Source of the DNA: Sialis fuliginosa
Taxonomy: Eukaryota; Arthropoda; Insecta; Megaloptera; Sialidae
Assembly: GCA_961205875.1 (NCBI GenBank)
Contig: OY540810.1
Span: forward strand, 7,192,001-7,256,000
DNA length: 64,000 bases
Reading direction: 5' to 3'
The notes beneath the pieces are model-generated. The model did no database searches. It saw nothing but the letters and a program-made list of their open reading frames with translations, and was not told where the DNA came from. The number at the start of each line of letters is the position of its first letter. The stretch's first letter is position 1. Of this stretch, positions 1 to 12,405 are shown in pieces. A program made the translations under genes and the position numbers.

Positions 1-2214
1 ACATTTATAAGTTAATAAATGAATATGATAAAAAATTCTAAACTACATATTTTCAATAAAATATCTTGTATAACTTTATAAATCTATAAAGCTCACAAAC
101 AGTTGACAGCAGTGGCGTACCCAGAGTTTTTGAAAGGGAGTACTTTAGATAATTTTTGATTTATATTTTATTTGAAACATCAAAATAAGAAATGTAATCA
201 CAGAAAACTAAACGAAAAAAACTGTAAAAACATAAAAATCATGGTGAAACGTAAAATACAGCCGGTTTTTATTATATAAAATATGTTCGGCATAAACAAC
301 CAAAATTCTAAACAAAATTATTATTTTTATTATTTTCAACCGCATCTATAAGTAAAAAAATACTTATCAAAACGTCGATTTTTGCAAATTGTGCATTAAT
401 GTAAAATTTTGTTATAATCAACTTCCCGATGGATATTAAATATTTCCAATTGATCAAATTTTTTTATTATTTTTATGTTCCTCAAATATGTAGAATATTA
501 ATTTTGATAATACCAGGTTATGAGAGATTTGCTTAAGAATTACATTCTGACCCTCGCTGTTCAAATTTCCGCTAAATCATTAATTGATTTTAATATTTCC
601 TTTTCAAATAGGGTACACACATAAACAGCTCTTTTTGTTACATCATTGGTTGACAGATAGCTTCATAAATATTACTACTTTTATTAGGTATGGTATATGC
701 ATGTATTTAATTAAATACATATTTTATTAATAATAATAATATATAAATTGATTAATAATACTGTTACATTGTTGAATACATCAAGGAAAATAATATTTAG
801 ATACATTATTTTTAGTTATTATATTATTGTAGTGTAATTAATTATTGCTAATTATTAGTACATCACATTATTAACTGTTAGGTATTCTTTTGTTGGAGGT
901 ATTTTCATAATTTAAAACATTTAAAATTAATTCATAATTTTGTTTGTATGAATATGAAAAATATAAATAAAACAACATAGTTGTATGCTTAAAAAACCGA
1001 TCCAACTTAATATTTCTTTTGAAGTCTAACAATTTCAGCTGTAACAAAAACACAACGGATAGTCTTAGAAAAAACAAAATTCCCATCCAGTGCAAATGTT
1101 GAAAAATTCCACATCGCTGATTAGATGTGTTACGCTCTTATGTATAAAATAACAACAAAAGGAGTTGGCACAAAGTTTTCATAAAATAAATTAGGCAATA
1201 TGTAAATGTAGGAGGTACGACGTATGTCGTTTGTTTATACAAACCACTCTTCAACCTCTTCCCTCAAATGCCACCCTACGATACACCTCCACCCTCTCCG
1301 TTTACCCCTATCCATCTTTTTGGATAAGATACACATACATGGATCAGTGGCGTACGGTGCTCCCGAAAGGCGGGAAAGCTTTTATATATTATGTATATTA
1401 AATGATTAAACGCCAGTTACATAACATCCATCCTTCCCCTTGTTTCTTATGTCACTGTCTCTCCCATTTACCTAATTTTCAATAAGACTATGGTATATGT
1501 ATATATGATATTCATGTTCATGAATATCATATACTTTTATAATTATATCTTTTAGTCCCATGTTAAAAGGTTTGATAGAATCTGAGATATTTTAGTATCC
1601 ACAAACCCTTTGAAGTGCAAAAATGCTGCGAACAAATATGGGCGTTACGCGAAAACAAAAACAATAAAATTAAGATAATGGCCATTTCGAACTATCAACA
1701 TGTTATGGTGATTACACACAAAAAATCAATTTTTTTAGAATGACCAAGCAACCATTTAATTTAATTTTGGACCACTTCATATGGACTGACCCTGAAATAA
1801 AATAAAATACAGTATAGGGTCTATTTTTACGTGGATTTGAAGTTATTTTCTGACAAAATTATCCAGAAATTATACAAACAACAATCAGAAGTTTACTTTA
1901 TCCATCAAGATATGGAATATGAGTACCAGGAATGCTCATGAGTATTCTAGATTTTTAGAAAGAGTTTAAGACATTCTAGTACGCAGGTCTTTGAAAAATC
2001 GAAAAAAAGGGGGAATTTTAAATGGGAAAATCACCCCTCTCTGGTAATGGCCATTTTTTAAGATAGAGAGCTGAAACTTTTTCCACATTCTTTTTGAATT
2101 ATTTGGAACAGATTTGGGGGGCGGCCCGATCAAAATTCGTCCTCACCCCATATAAGGACCACCCTAAATACATATATATCCTCACATTAAAACACGTAGA
2201 GTTGTCGGAAATAT
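1..2214. other. AT-rich DNA, no gene seen
   Basis: Nothing recognised except the hairpin at 1503-1532 and two CAGTGGCGTAC fragments (near 110 and 1345) that suggest old transposon ends. Open frames are short and without domain signs. Confidence 0.6.
1503..1532. repeat. 14-bp hairpin
   Basis: ATATGATATTCATG and its inverted repeat CATGAATATCATAT. Confidence 0.6.
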
Positions 2215-2217
2215 CTA

Positions 2218-2328
2218 TACTCTATTTCATTTAAGAATGCAGTGGTTGTCAGGTTTTTGACGGTACGAATCGTGCATTTTACCGTAAAAAATCACGGCAA
2301 TCACTGCATTCTTAAATGAAATAGAGTA
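2218..2328. mobile_element. 111-bp hairpin MITE flanked by TA
   Basis: TACTCTATTTCATTTAAGAA at the left is repeated inverted at the right, with a 27-bp perfect inverted repeat that is imperfect further in. TA lies directly outside both ends. Size, hairpin form and TA duplication fit a Tc1/mariner-type MITE. A second copy is at 57654-57717. Confidence 0.75.
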
Positions 2329-2331
2329 TAG

Positions 2332-4014
2332 TACTTATAGGCAATATTTCTGTTATATTCATAATATTATATGAATTATTATTAATTTATTCAAAAATTC
2401 CATTTCCAAAATACCATAAGAAAGCTTAAGTCCAGGGCCATGGATAGAATATATTTTGCTTAATATGTATATTAGTTGAAGATAACAGTAGCAGAAAATT
2501 GGTGTTTCGAATTATTTTTATTTATTTGTAGGCCATAAACTATACTAAAAACCCTTTATACAGCGTAATGATTTTATATTTAACATTAAAATTAATGCAT
2601 ACTGTGACTCCATATATTACACAATTACTTGAATATTGACAATTTTTTTTTCTAAAAATATTTTTACTATATTTTTATGCCTTAATTATTTTGATGAGTG
2701 ATGTATAAAATGGATACCTATAGATGATTATACATCAAAAAGACAATAAAAACAAATTGTAGCCAATTGTATACCAAATAACAAGACCCCACTCAAACCA
2801 TCAAAGAACGCCAATGATATATACATAGAAGTACCCCTCGTTTGTTAATACCATTAGACGATTTGTCAATGCCAGTTTTTTGCTCTAGGATTTGTCTTTT
2901 CGCCAATTTTGTATACCATTTTTCTGTGCGCGCTTTGTGTTTTTTTGTGTTCATTTGTGCAATGCATACGTTTTGCCTACTGTTGCTTGTTGTTTTTCCC
3001 CGACCATTCTTTATATTATTATTCAACTTGACGTATTACCGTGCATTCTTAATATTTCTGATTTAACTTGACGGGAATGAAATTGAAATAATAGAACTAG
3101 AATACATATCGCTTATAATAAATCTAAAGTATAAAGATGAATTATAAATTGGATGTATTGTTTCTCAGTGCATGACGTTTGCAAAAAGAATTTGAAATAC
3201 ACTTCATTCTATCCATATGTAAGAAGTTCAACATATTACAATATAGTATGAAAAATTGTATCAGCTGTTCTATTCACAAAATCTAATCAATTTAATCTTG
3301 TGTTGAATTTTTTTCCCGATAATTCTTCGCTTTTTTGCTGTCTCGAGTGCCGGGACTTTCTGATTGAAAATGTGCGTAAAACTTTGTACATTTGATTGTT
3401 TTAAATAAAATTCTTAAGGTCAGACTTTAAGATTTTCCAATCAACTAGAAAACGGACGCAAAAATTAAATATTTTGTATTAACCTTCGGTAACGATAAAA
3501 CCAACATCGACAGAAAACGAGTCAGTATTCTCAACAGCAGCAATATTTATAACAAAAATTAGAAATAGATATTTATCTGATTCGAAATTTTATATTCATT
3601 GGTATTTCTGCACACTTATTTTGCTAGGAAAAATAAAATATTTACTTATATGTTTTTTGAGGTTTTGATTACGTTCTTGCAAATATTATATATTTTCATA
3701 AATATTATTGAGATAACGACATCGTTCTCAAAAATCGTTCTCTTAAATTTTTTATCTTTATTAATAGCCTGACGATGATTCTGTGAATCGAAAGCTTGTG
3801 ATTACCTTTTCTTGAATAAATTTTGACGTTTATTTTGTAGAGAATATTATTATGTTTATTTTATGTGACATTCATTTAAATTCTATCTTTTATTAGTTTG
3901 TCAGTAATAATAAAATAAAAATCACGTGCGCTGTTCACTGTCAGTATTACGTATAAGAAAGTCTCATGGCTCCCATGGGAGATATTTTTTTGAAGAAAGG
4001 TATAGAATAAAGTG
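2332..4014. other. AT-rich DNA, no gene seen
   Basis: Overlapping short frames near 2793-3066 show no motif. No repeat shared with the rest of the window was noticed. Confidence 0.55.
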
Positions 4015-4097
4015 TTTATTTATTTTATTTATAATTTAAAAATTATAATCAACTATATAAAAGCTGAGTCATATTTCAGTATTTCGATCATGCCGTT

Positions 4098-4387
4098 CTA
4101 TTCGTAGCAGTCAATAACAGTGTTCATGTATTGTAAGATAGTCGTCACGAAGGTGTTTGTTATATTGTTGTCAATATTTGAGGTGCGGTAAGCGCAGATA
4201 TTGTTGTCGTCCAGCGACCCATTAGTTCAAGAAGAGTTCGAGTCAGCTCGGAAGTCATTGACATCATGGAACGTTTAGACTGGTGGTCGTTTAATCCCCC
4301 TTCCTGGTCAATCAGGATCTGCTCTCTGGAGAAACAACAGTCTGCGGCTACTGGAATCACTAATATTAGCTTAGTGATTAATCTCAT
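4098..4387 (-). pseudogene. Possible small secreted-protein gene, frameshifted
   Basis: On the minus strand an ATG at 4387 opens a 75-codon frame starting MRLITKLILVIPVAADCC, which looks like a signal peptide, and ending at a stop at 4160. Around 4200-4225 the neighbouring frame becomes open and coding-like (NGSLDDNNICAYR onward, with a second Cys in VIDCYE) and stops at 4098. A single indel near LLEL would give one protein of about 97 residues. The block is clearly more GC-rich than its surroundings. TATATAG lies about 60 bases upstream (near 4447-4453), and AATAAA-type signals lie downstream (4015-4033), which fits a compact intronless gene. I do not recognise the family. It may be a young pseudogene, a gene with a sequence error, or an unusually GC-rich non-coding patch. 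Confidence 0.4.
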
Positions 4388-4446
4388 ATTATTATTGTAT
4401 ACGTGACATCGCAGACTTTACCTAAGATCAAGGCAATCTATATTTC

Positions 4447-4453
4447 TATATAA
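4447..4453 (-). promoter_or_regulatory. Possible TATA box for the small minus-strand gene
   Basis: On the minus strand the sequence reads CTTTATATAGAAATATAG about 60 bases upstream of the ATG at 4387, a plausible position for a TATA box. The 500-bp repeat starts directly beyond it, so the promoter may have been shortened by the insertion. Confidence 0.25.
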
Positions 4454-4454
4454 A

Positions 4455-5006
4455 GTCTTGGATATGACCCCAGTAATGGCTATTTTTAAATTAAAATACT
4501 GAATTAAAAATATTTGTTGATATTTGATTACTACCATTTCTGAATATTAATCTATATACATTTAACTGTCTTACAGCGTGATTTGAGGACAATCGGCCAA
4601 TAGGTGTCAAAATGGTGGACATTTAAACTGATTATTAGTATAATTTATTTATTAATTATTATATTATCATAACAACTGCTTACATTGTTTCAAATTTGAC
4701 GATTCTTTCTTTTATATCTTTTGTATCGTAGAACTTATCATTTTGTAATCATTAGCAAGTGTCCATCACTGGGTGCTCATTAATGGTTTTACTTTATCCA
4801 TTACTGGAAAAAAGACATAAATAAAATAAAAGGCTATAATTTAAAAAACAAACTATATTTGCGGACTTTGGTAATTAAATTGATTAAATAAAGAGTTATT
4901 TGTTTTATTAGTAGTATGAGTTCATGAAAATTTTACAAAAAAGAAGCCCATCAATCACAAAAATAGTAAAACTTGCTCTTATAGCGGCCATAACTGGTGC
5001 CAGTAC
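4455..5006 (+). repeat. 500-bp repeat family A, copy 1
   Basis: It starts GTCTTGGATATGACCCCAGT and ends ACTGGTGCCAGTAC. It shares nearly its whole length with 9508-10047, 25568-26081 and, reversed, 13498-14046. Conserved blocks are TTAATCTATATACATTTAAC, AAAATGGTGGACATTTAAAC and TTGCGGACTTTGGTAATTAA. The left terminal inverted repeat is damaged. This is probably a non-autonomous DNA transposon. Confidence 0.75.
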
Positions 5007-5029
5007 CTTATCGACAATTGTAAAAATTA

Positions 5030-5245
5030 GGGTTGTTAGGGATATGAAATATCGGTATCTTTTACTTTTTTCTGTAACGGTATTTTTTTTTTTTTTTTTT
5101 CTGATACGGTTTTGTCCGAATTGGATATTGATATGAAATTATTTTGGATACATATTTGTTTTTATTTGCAGTTTGTATTTCGGTTTCAGTTTCGGAAGTG
5201 AATATCTAATTATTTTGAAAACGGTTTCGGTTTCGGATACTGATC
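5030..5245 (+). repeat. CGGTTTCGG-rich repeat
   Basis: It contains TTCGGTTTCAGTTTCGG and ACGGTTTCGGTTTCGG and an 18-T run at 5083-5100. Similar words occur at 42640-42815 (GTTTCGGTTTCTGATTCGG). Edges are unclear. Confidence 0.4.
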
Positions 5246-5902
5246 TCTGAAATATGGTTAGTTAAAATGCGCGTTAAATGTACATATATTTGTATTGAAA
5301 TATTATATTACGACTATAAGTATTAGTTGTAATATTTTATAATTGTCTATTTTTATTGTAATATATAGATTTTATTATATTCTAGTATAATAATTTTCAA
5401 ATATTTTTGTTGATTGAGCATAATGTTCATAAATAACTCACATAAAAAAGAAGTAAAATAACTCCACTAACGATTTCTGGAACTAAATAAATCGATATCA
5501 CAAATATTCTTACCCAGCCAACTGTATTAAAATAATAATAGTAATTATCATCATCATAAGCTATTCTTTACCATCATTGCACCGCCAAAACCAACTAAAT
5601 CCATTCGAACGAGTTACACACAGGCAATTACTTTTTAATTAAATATCAATTATAGCATGAAAGCGATAATTGTTATTTTCGTCGAACAATAATAAATTTA
5701 CAAAGAACGTTGTTATATTTCTCTACATGCTTGTTGCGTGCGTATTTATGTGTATGTTATCAAAGGCGAGTGTAGTAGAGGGTTATAGGGGGTTAGTATA
5801 ACGGTTCTAATTATATATTTTAACAAAATTAAAACAAGATAGATAACATTTTAACTTTCGAAATATATTACTGTGGTCGACGAGGCCCAATTTTTATAAT
5901 AT

Positions 5903-6230
5903 TCATACTATATTATAAATGCGAAAGTGTGTATGTCTGTCTGTTTGGTACTTTTTCAAGGTTAAACCGCTGAATTTATATTGATAAAATTTGGGAGATA
6001 ACTTGTATAGTGAGGAAGGACATAGGCCAATTTGAATCGATGTAAAATATATTATGTACATAAAAAAATGTGTGTGATATTTGTACACGCGACCTGTTTT
6101 ATCGATTATCATAACAGAAACCTGTATTACCTAACTTTCTTCTTCTGTGTTGTATGTCAAGTGGATTTTCTCTTTTTCTGACAGCTCCTACTTAACCTAA
6201 ATTCCACGTAAATGAAGTCGCGGGTAATAG
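5903..6230 (+). mobile_element. Short Helitron-like element
   Basis: It starts TCATACTATATTATAAATGC followed by GAAAGTGTGTATGTCTG and ends near GTCGCGGGTAATAG before T. These resemble the 5' TC and 3' CTAG ends of non-autonomous insect Helitrons, but the 3' hairpin is decayed. Confidence 0.5.
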
Positions 6231-6842
6231 TTAATAATAAATATATCAAATAAAAACAATTTTAAAGTAAACTCTGAGTACTGTCAGCTTATATAATGTA
6301 CCTATTCTATATACAATTTCAAACGTGATAAACAAAAGATACATATTAACACATTTTACTACTATTTTAAAATCTATTTTAAATTTGTCAAATCAAAGAC
6401 AATTGTGTTTTTTTTTTAAACTAACATTTTACAAACTAAATTAAACTCTAAATAGAAAATTGTAATATTTAAATTTTAATTTGAATATTAGCGTAGATAT
6501 TAAAGAAAAAATTTTACATTTTACTGAGCTCTATGTATTAAAACCAAAATTTTTTGTGGTCAAAATCGTTATTAATATTGTAAATTGCATTTAAAAATCC
6601 CTAAACCCTTATACTATATTATTATAACAATGTTATTCGACATGTGTTTCAATTTCACCAGTTTTCTCTGGTAAGAGACTAAAATTTTAAGAATACAAAA
6701 AAAAACGATTTTAAGTTGGTGCTAAATCTTACAAGATAGTCTAGCTTTATTATTCATACAAAGCTACAATTATACTATTTAAATAATGTTAAGTTCATTA
6801 GATATTACATCATATTTTTACTTGACTTATAAAAATCAGAAG

Positions 6843-7037
6843 ATGGCGGAAAGTGATATAAACCACATATTTTTCAACTGCAAACAGTACAAACAGTAAC
6901 AGATCTTCTTTTATAAAGAACTAATTGGAACGAAGATTCCATTACCCACATCTACGCAATCCATTCTACATTCAAATAAACAGGAAATATACGAAAGGAT
7001 TTGTAAATATATTAAATTAACAAATCTGAAGATATAA
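6843..7037 (+). pseudogene. Remnant of a non-LTR retrotransposon, C-terminal end
   Basis: One frame reads ESDINHIFFNCKQYKQ, a TAA at 6897, then LIGTKIPLPTSTQSILHSN and KQEIYERICKYIKLTNLKI before a final stop at 7035. The I-N-H-I-F-F-x-C motif followed by a loosely conserved helical tail is typical of the C-terminus of I/Jockey-type LINE ORF2 proteins. It is dead (internal stop, truncated), and reverse transcriptase is absent. Confidence 0.6.
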
Positions 7038-7909
7038 ACAATTAATATATAGCTATAAAAATGGAAAAAATGTATATTTAAATAGAAGAAATACAAAAAA
7101 AAGTTTTTTTGAAATAATTCCTAATGTGTGATCCATAAACCTACATCCTTTGAATCCTTGCCGTACTGTTTGTTTATTCCTACCCTGATTGCAAAAAATC
7201 CCAAATTTTTGTCCCCGTTATATGTAAGTGTAGAATGTAGATATAAGAATTCAAAACATTAGTCAATAAAAAAATATATACATTTTTATATATATGTAGA
7301 TAGTTAAAAAAATGGAATTGATAGACAACACAACAAAATTAATAATAAATAAATAATTTAAAAATTAAATTAATAAATTTACGCTCAAGACAATCTAGAT
7401 ATGAAGAACTACTGTATTACTATAAAAAGTACGCCAGCAGAAGAAAAAAAAGATGTATTTATTATTACGTTTTATTTTATTTTTTTAATCCTAGAGTTAT
7501 CCACGAAACAAGAATATAAAAAGTCCCTATGTGTTTTATATTTTAAATTCAATATACACTGTACACATATTTCTTTCAAAAGTTACTTGAAGAATATATA
7601 TATTTTGCAGTTGATACATGCGCTTGCGTGTGAGCTTGCGGCTGTACATCAAGCTCATGCTGGTGGTTCCAAAGCGTGATAATCTTCATAATACTAACAG
7701 TTGAGACCGCTAAGGGCATAAAGGAGGTCCCTGTAGTCCAACCACGTCAACTCGACAGATTCCGAAGTGAAATATGATTATATTATATTCTTACATCTGT
7801 ACTATATTGTGAGAGATTAATACATTTTAAAGAGTTACTTTCTTTATCCACATGAATGATTTTGTTTGTTATAAAACAAATTTGCTCCAATTGAAATAGT
7901 TTTTAAATT

Positions 7910-8300
7910 TTTGACACATACCGAAATCGGAAAAAAAAGAACGTATGGAATCAACATTATGTCTGTCTGCCACAGATTTGTAACTACTGAATCGTTTCTC
8001 CTAGAAAACTGATATTTGATATAATTATAGTAAGTGGTGGACCAATAATAGATCAGAGTTATAAAAATAAAATTTTAAGTTTTTCGTGCTCATTGAGGGA
8101 GGAAAATTTGTTTTTATCCAATTCCAGAGTATAGGATATAAAATGAAATCAGACATTTCCAAGAATTTCAATATGAAATATTGAAAATGATCAGCACTCA
8201 CCGCACTTATACAAAAATAATTAAAATTTAACTAACTTACTACCAATTGTATTTTCTGTACAAATTGGTACTTTACTCTGCTATAACTTTAAATCTTATT
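7910..8300 (+). repeat. Repeat family G, copy 1
   Basis: It shares the order ACCGAAATCGGAAAAA, TGTCTGTCTG, ACTACTGAATCGTTT, TATAATTATAGTAAGTGG with 24460-24790 and 45545-46010. No coding sequence was recognised. Confidence 0.5.
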
Positions 8301-8526
8301 GTAAAACTTATGTTATCAATAAATTCAAAGTAATTAAAAACGAATAAATTGAAAAACGACTGAGGTACTTACAGGACACGGTCTTGATTAATTTTGTTTC
8401 GACTTGATTATTTATCATTCTTGTTGCTATGGTTACAATTGAGGAGCTCAAAATTTCGTGCAAAATACATTCAAAATTTGAAGCATTTGTTTGGTCCTAT
8501 GCTACTGTATTTAAAAATCATTTTTA

Positions 8527-8714
8527 GGGTTCAAGCGACAAAAATTGCAACTACTTTATAAAGTAGTTTTTACAAAAATAAAGCCGCCCCTGCGCCAAAT
8601 GCTAACTAAATTAGTTAAACTGACGGCAGGCTATATCTCTACACCACAAATGTGACGTAATATCAAAAAATCAGCCTTTATAAAGTAGTTGCAATTTTTG
8701 TCGCTCACCTCTTG
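8527..8714. mobile_element. Inverted-repeat MITE of about 190 bp
   Basis: AGCGACAAAAATTGCAACTA followed by CTTTATAAAG at the left is repeated inverted at the right (CTTTATAAAGTAGTTGCAAT then TTTTGTCGCT). A target duplication was not clear. Confidence 0.7.
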
Positions 8715-9507
8715 GATTATAACGACAAGTACGTTAAAAAAAAAGAATAGTACATAGTCTAAAAAGTATAAAATGCAACTTGGTCTCCAAATTAAAACTA
8801 AACTTACTTTACAAATTCAAAATAGTGCTTCGAGCATGTATGTTATAATGATATGTTACATATTTCTATATATACCTATACATTTTCTGTATTAAGTACA
8901 AAGGTGTAGGTAGTAATACGTGTTGTACACACGTGTGTATGTGTGTCTGATAGCTGTTTGTGCACTCACTGTAAACTAAAGCATCAAGTGAGCTTATCAT
9001 CACAACGAAGGTCATTAACTATGTACATACACTAACTCGTACACATTATATGTACACGTAAGGGTTGCCCTCTCTAGAAATCTTGTCAGAAGTATATATT
9101 TAGATACACGTAGTATTTTGTGGTAAAAGTTATTAGTGGAGGAAACTTGGGTTTTGATCTAGATAGGAATAGGTTCAAATTACTTGGTTTTGAATGATTT
9201 TTTTAATTCTTGAAATGTTCTATTAAATTAAATTGACGGCTTAACAATTCGTAAAAATTCTAGAAAAGCTGAAATTTTGACCAAATTTTTTTAATTCTTA
9301 TATGGAACATCAATATTTGTATGTCAATATTATTGAATTGTTGTACAAAATATTGAATAAAAATATTTTTTTATAATTTCCAAAATGTGATTTAAAATAT
9401 AGCCCTCTTGAAGTATTGATGACTACTGTGCCTTGTGCAATAGATTAAAATGTATCTTAAACACATTATTTTATCATATCTAGACAATATTTACTTTTAT
9501 GTATAAC

Positions 9508-10047
9508 GTACTGGCACCAGTCTTGGCAAGGACCCCAGTAATAACAAATTTTTAATTAAATATACTGAATTAGATATATGTGTTGATATTTGATTACTAC
9601 CATTTCTGAATATTAATCTATATACATTTAACTGTCTTACAGCATGATTTGATGACAATCGACCAATAGGTGTCAAAATGGTGGACATTTAAACTAATTA
9701 TTAGTATACTTTATTAATTAATTATTATATTACATTGTTTCAAATTTGACGATTCTTTCTTTTATATCTTTTGTGTCGAAGTACTTATCATTTTGTAATT
9801 ATTAGCAAGTGTCCATTACTACTGGTTTTACCTTTGCCATTACTTGAGAAAAAACATGAACAAAATAAAAGGCCATAATTAAAAAAAAAAACTATATTTG
9901 CGGACTTTGGTAATTAAATTGATTAAATAAAGAGTTACTTGTTTTCTTAGTAGCATGAGTTCATGAGAATTACAAAAAACAAGCCCATTAATAAATAAAA
10001 AAAACACGATAACATGCTTTTATAGCGGCCATAACTGGTGCGTTTAC
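9508..10047 (+). repeat. 500-bp repeat family A, copy 2, best left end
   Basis: The left end GTACTGGCACCAGT is the exact reverse complement of the right end ACTGGTGCCAGTAC seen in copies 1 and 4, so the family has 14-bp terminal inverted repeats. The right end of this copy is mutated (ACTGGTGCGTTTAC). Confidence 0.78.
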
Positions 10048-10159
10048 CTTATACAATTTGACTTTAATAATAGCAAAAAAATATAACTAAAATAGTATTA
10101 TAATATTCAAAATAATTATTTCTCATACAGTTTCGTAAATCAGAATTTATTAGATACTT

Positions 10160-10275
10160 TTACAGTGGACATCTTCAGGGCTCTTTTGAAGGTATCAATT
10201 GTAATGTGTAGTAAAACGTTGGCCGATAACACGACCAATATCCTGATCACTGCGGAAGCCTAAAAACTTGAATAT
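10160..10275. repeat. Penelope-like terminal fragment, inverted, with hammerhead-like core
   Basis: The minus strand reads CTGAAGATGTCCACTG at 10164-10179. The plus strand then reads AAAACGTTGGCCGATAACAC, GACCAATATCCTGATCAC and GCGGAAGCC. The same blocks occur at 39099-39290. CTGAAGA, a stem and GAAAC resemble the hammerhead core of Penelope-like retroelement ends. Assignment is tentative. Confidence 0.4.
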
Positions 10276-10302
10276 CAGTGCTATATACGTATGTGTAATG
10301 TA

Positions 10303-10759
10303 CAGGGTGTGCGCGATAAATTGGCATTAACTTTGCATCTCTTTATTTCATGTGCTTCTTATTAATTTTATGGAATTATGTTGCTAAGGTAATAATTAAA
10401 CATCGATGCTTCAGATATAAAGTATTCTGATAAATTCTGAAAGGAACACGATGTTATAGAGCAACCATAATTTCTGAACTGCGCACAACTAATTGCGGAC
10501 TTCAATAACATCCCTTTTCGTACAATTTACAACGTGAAAAAGGTGTATGATGTTGATCCTGTCACCTAAAAAAAATAAAAAAATACACAGAATCCAGAAG
10601 TTATCAATGAAGATCCTGGAAAGTCTCCATAGCAAGAGAACTACAGATGTCGGATGCAACGGTTCGAAAGATTATTGTTGAAGATATCAGATACAGATCG
10701 TATGTTCTTATAAGAGGCCAGTTTTAGTAAAAATTTTCCAATTTATCGCGCGCAGCCTG
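10303..10759 (+). mobile_element. Deleted Tc1/mariner-type transposon
   Basis: The left end CAGGGTGTGCGCGATAAATT GG and the right end CCAATTTATCGCGCGCAGCC TG form imperfect terminal inverted repeats of 22 bases, flanked by TA on both sides. The inside retains the helix-turn-helix part of a transposase gene but is too short (457 bp) for a whole one. Confidence 0.75.
10611..10724 (+). pseudogene. Tc1/mariner transposase fragment, helix-turn-helix
   Basis: The frame reads RSWKVSIARELQMSDATVRK then IIVEDIRYRSYVLIRGQF and a stop. S-I-A-R-E-L-x-x-S-x-x-T-V-R-K-I-V-x-E-D is the second DNA-binding helix-turn-helix region of mariner/Tc1-family transposases. The catalytic DDE/D domain is missing. Confidence 0.7.
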
Positions 10760-11003
10760 TATATATGTTTATTTTTTATTTTTTATTTTTTTAATAACGG
10801 CATAAGTATGTTGAATTTTATTCGAAGGAATATAAAATCCCTAAATACCTGTAATCTTAATATTGGCACCCCTCACATAGAAATGTACATACACAGACAG
10901 GGTCATATGTATTCGTGCATGCACGCATTTCGTAGTTGTACATGTTAACAGATCACAGTTAATTGGTTTATGTACAACAAGGATAACTAACGTTTAGATA
11001 TGG

Positions 11004-11067
11004 ACACACACACACACACACGCTAGCCCACACACGCACGCACACACACACACGCTCGCGTACACAC
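11004..11067 (+). repeat. CA microsatellite, imperfect
   Basis: CA repeats broken by CGCTAGCC and GCACGCAC units. Confidence 0.9.
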
Positions 11068-11315
11068 GGAGAACTGTTAAAGTTCTTCGTGCAGGTAATG
11101 TATGCAAAAGTCTCTCAGACTTGATTATCTTTTCAAGATTATATTTGTACAGTTGTCTTCTTGCTAAAGTAGCAACAGAACTGTGTTTGTTTTAACATAA
11201 AGAGTTACGTGATAAAGGGTTATTTTAAGGAGTTGGAGTGTAAAAATATGTTTTTAATGTATTTATTAACATATCGTTAAAAAATGAATCAATAATTATG
11301 AAATACCAACATTAA

Positions 11316-12401
11316 CCTCCCGAGATAAAAAAATACAGTATCCCAGAGTATTCCAACGAGAGTCTCCCATGGGTATTCCTTATGTCACTCAGGGAGACTC
11401 GATGGGAGACTCTTGAATGAGAGACTCTAGTCTCTGAATGGGAGACTCTAGTCTCTGAATGGGAGACTCTAATCTCTGAACAGGAGACGCTAGTATTCCA
11501 AAGAATGATCCAGATTTATGGGTCTATAGTCTCTGTATGGGATACTCGAGTCTCTCTGAAAATGCATAAAATTAGGTAGTATAAAATTTGAATACACAAA
11601 ATTTTCTAGATACAATATTTATTTATTTAAAATTAATTGAGAAGAACATAGAATTATTATTATTGCTGTAACTATGAGTTGTGAAAAAATTCGGCTTTTA
11701 TAGACTTACATATGAATTATAAGTCTATAAAATGCTTTTCAATATCGCATTTGAATATTATTAACAGGATTGTGGTGATTATGATAGTAATTATAAAAAT
11801 AATTACATTTACTTGATCATTTTTCTGTTTTTTTCCTGGTTAATTTTTTGATCATTGAACCTGAAAAAATAAATAGAGCAAAATAAGTAATTTGTTAGAC
11901 TCTAGCAGCTAGAGTAATGAAATTATGTTAGAGAAATCATGTATATAAAATAAATACTCACATCAAGTATATAACACATTCAGAAATGATGAGAATTTTT
12001 GACTTTTTGACATTATCAATTCAAATACTGTGTGTATTTTTACCAAGTAAACGCGACCCATGTGCATTCCTTCGACAACTAGATACAACTAAACATACTT
12101 ACAAACACATTTGTGAAACATGTGTTAAACAGTACAAATGTGTCCTTGTTTATTTAGAAGAAACCTAAGAAATATTACCAGTTCAAAAATCTTCTAAGTC
12201 CACCAACTTTGGAAGACTCGAGTATTCCTATGGGAGACTCAAGTATCCTATAGAGACTCTAGTATTCCTATGGGAGACTCAAGTATAAGCAAGGAGTCGC
12301 CGGAATACTCTGAGAGACGCTTTGGAATACTGTAACGGTCGCTGGAATACTCTGGGAGACGCTGGGATACTCGAGGGAGACTGAAAATTTTATCTCGGGC
12401 T
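11316..12401. mobile_element. TTAA-flanked piggyBac-like non-autonomous element
   Basis: The left end is TTAA then CCTCCCGAGATAAAA; the right end, inverted, is TTAA then AGCCCGAGATAAAA. TTAA duplications (11312-11315 and 12402-12405) with CCC-type ends fit the piggyBac superfamily. Both subterminal regions carry many copies of GGGAGACTC and GAGTATTCC. The middle (about 11580-12190) is AT-rich and no transposase was seen. Confidence 0.72.
11390..11500 (+). repeat. 21-bp minisatellite GGGAGACTCTAGTCTCTGAA
   Basis: About four units of GGGAGACTCTAGTCTCTGAA(T), diverging at both edges. Related GGGAGACTC units recur in the right subterminal region (12215-12385). Confidence 0.85.
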
Positions 12402-12405
12402 TTAA

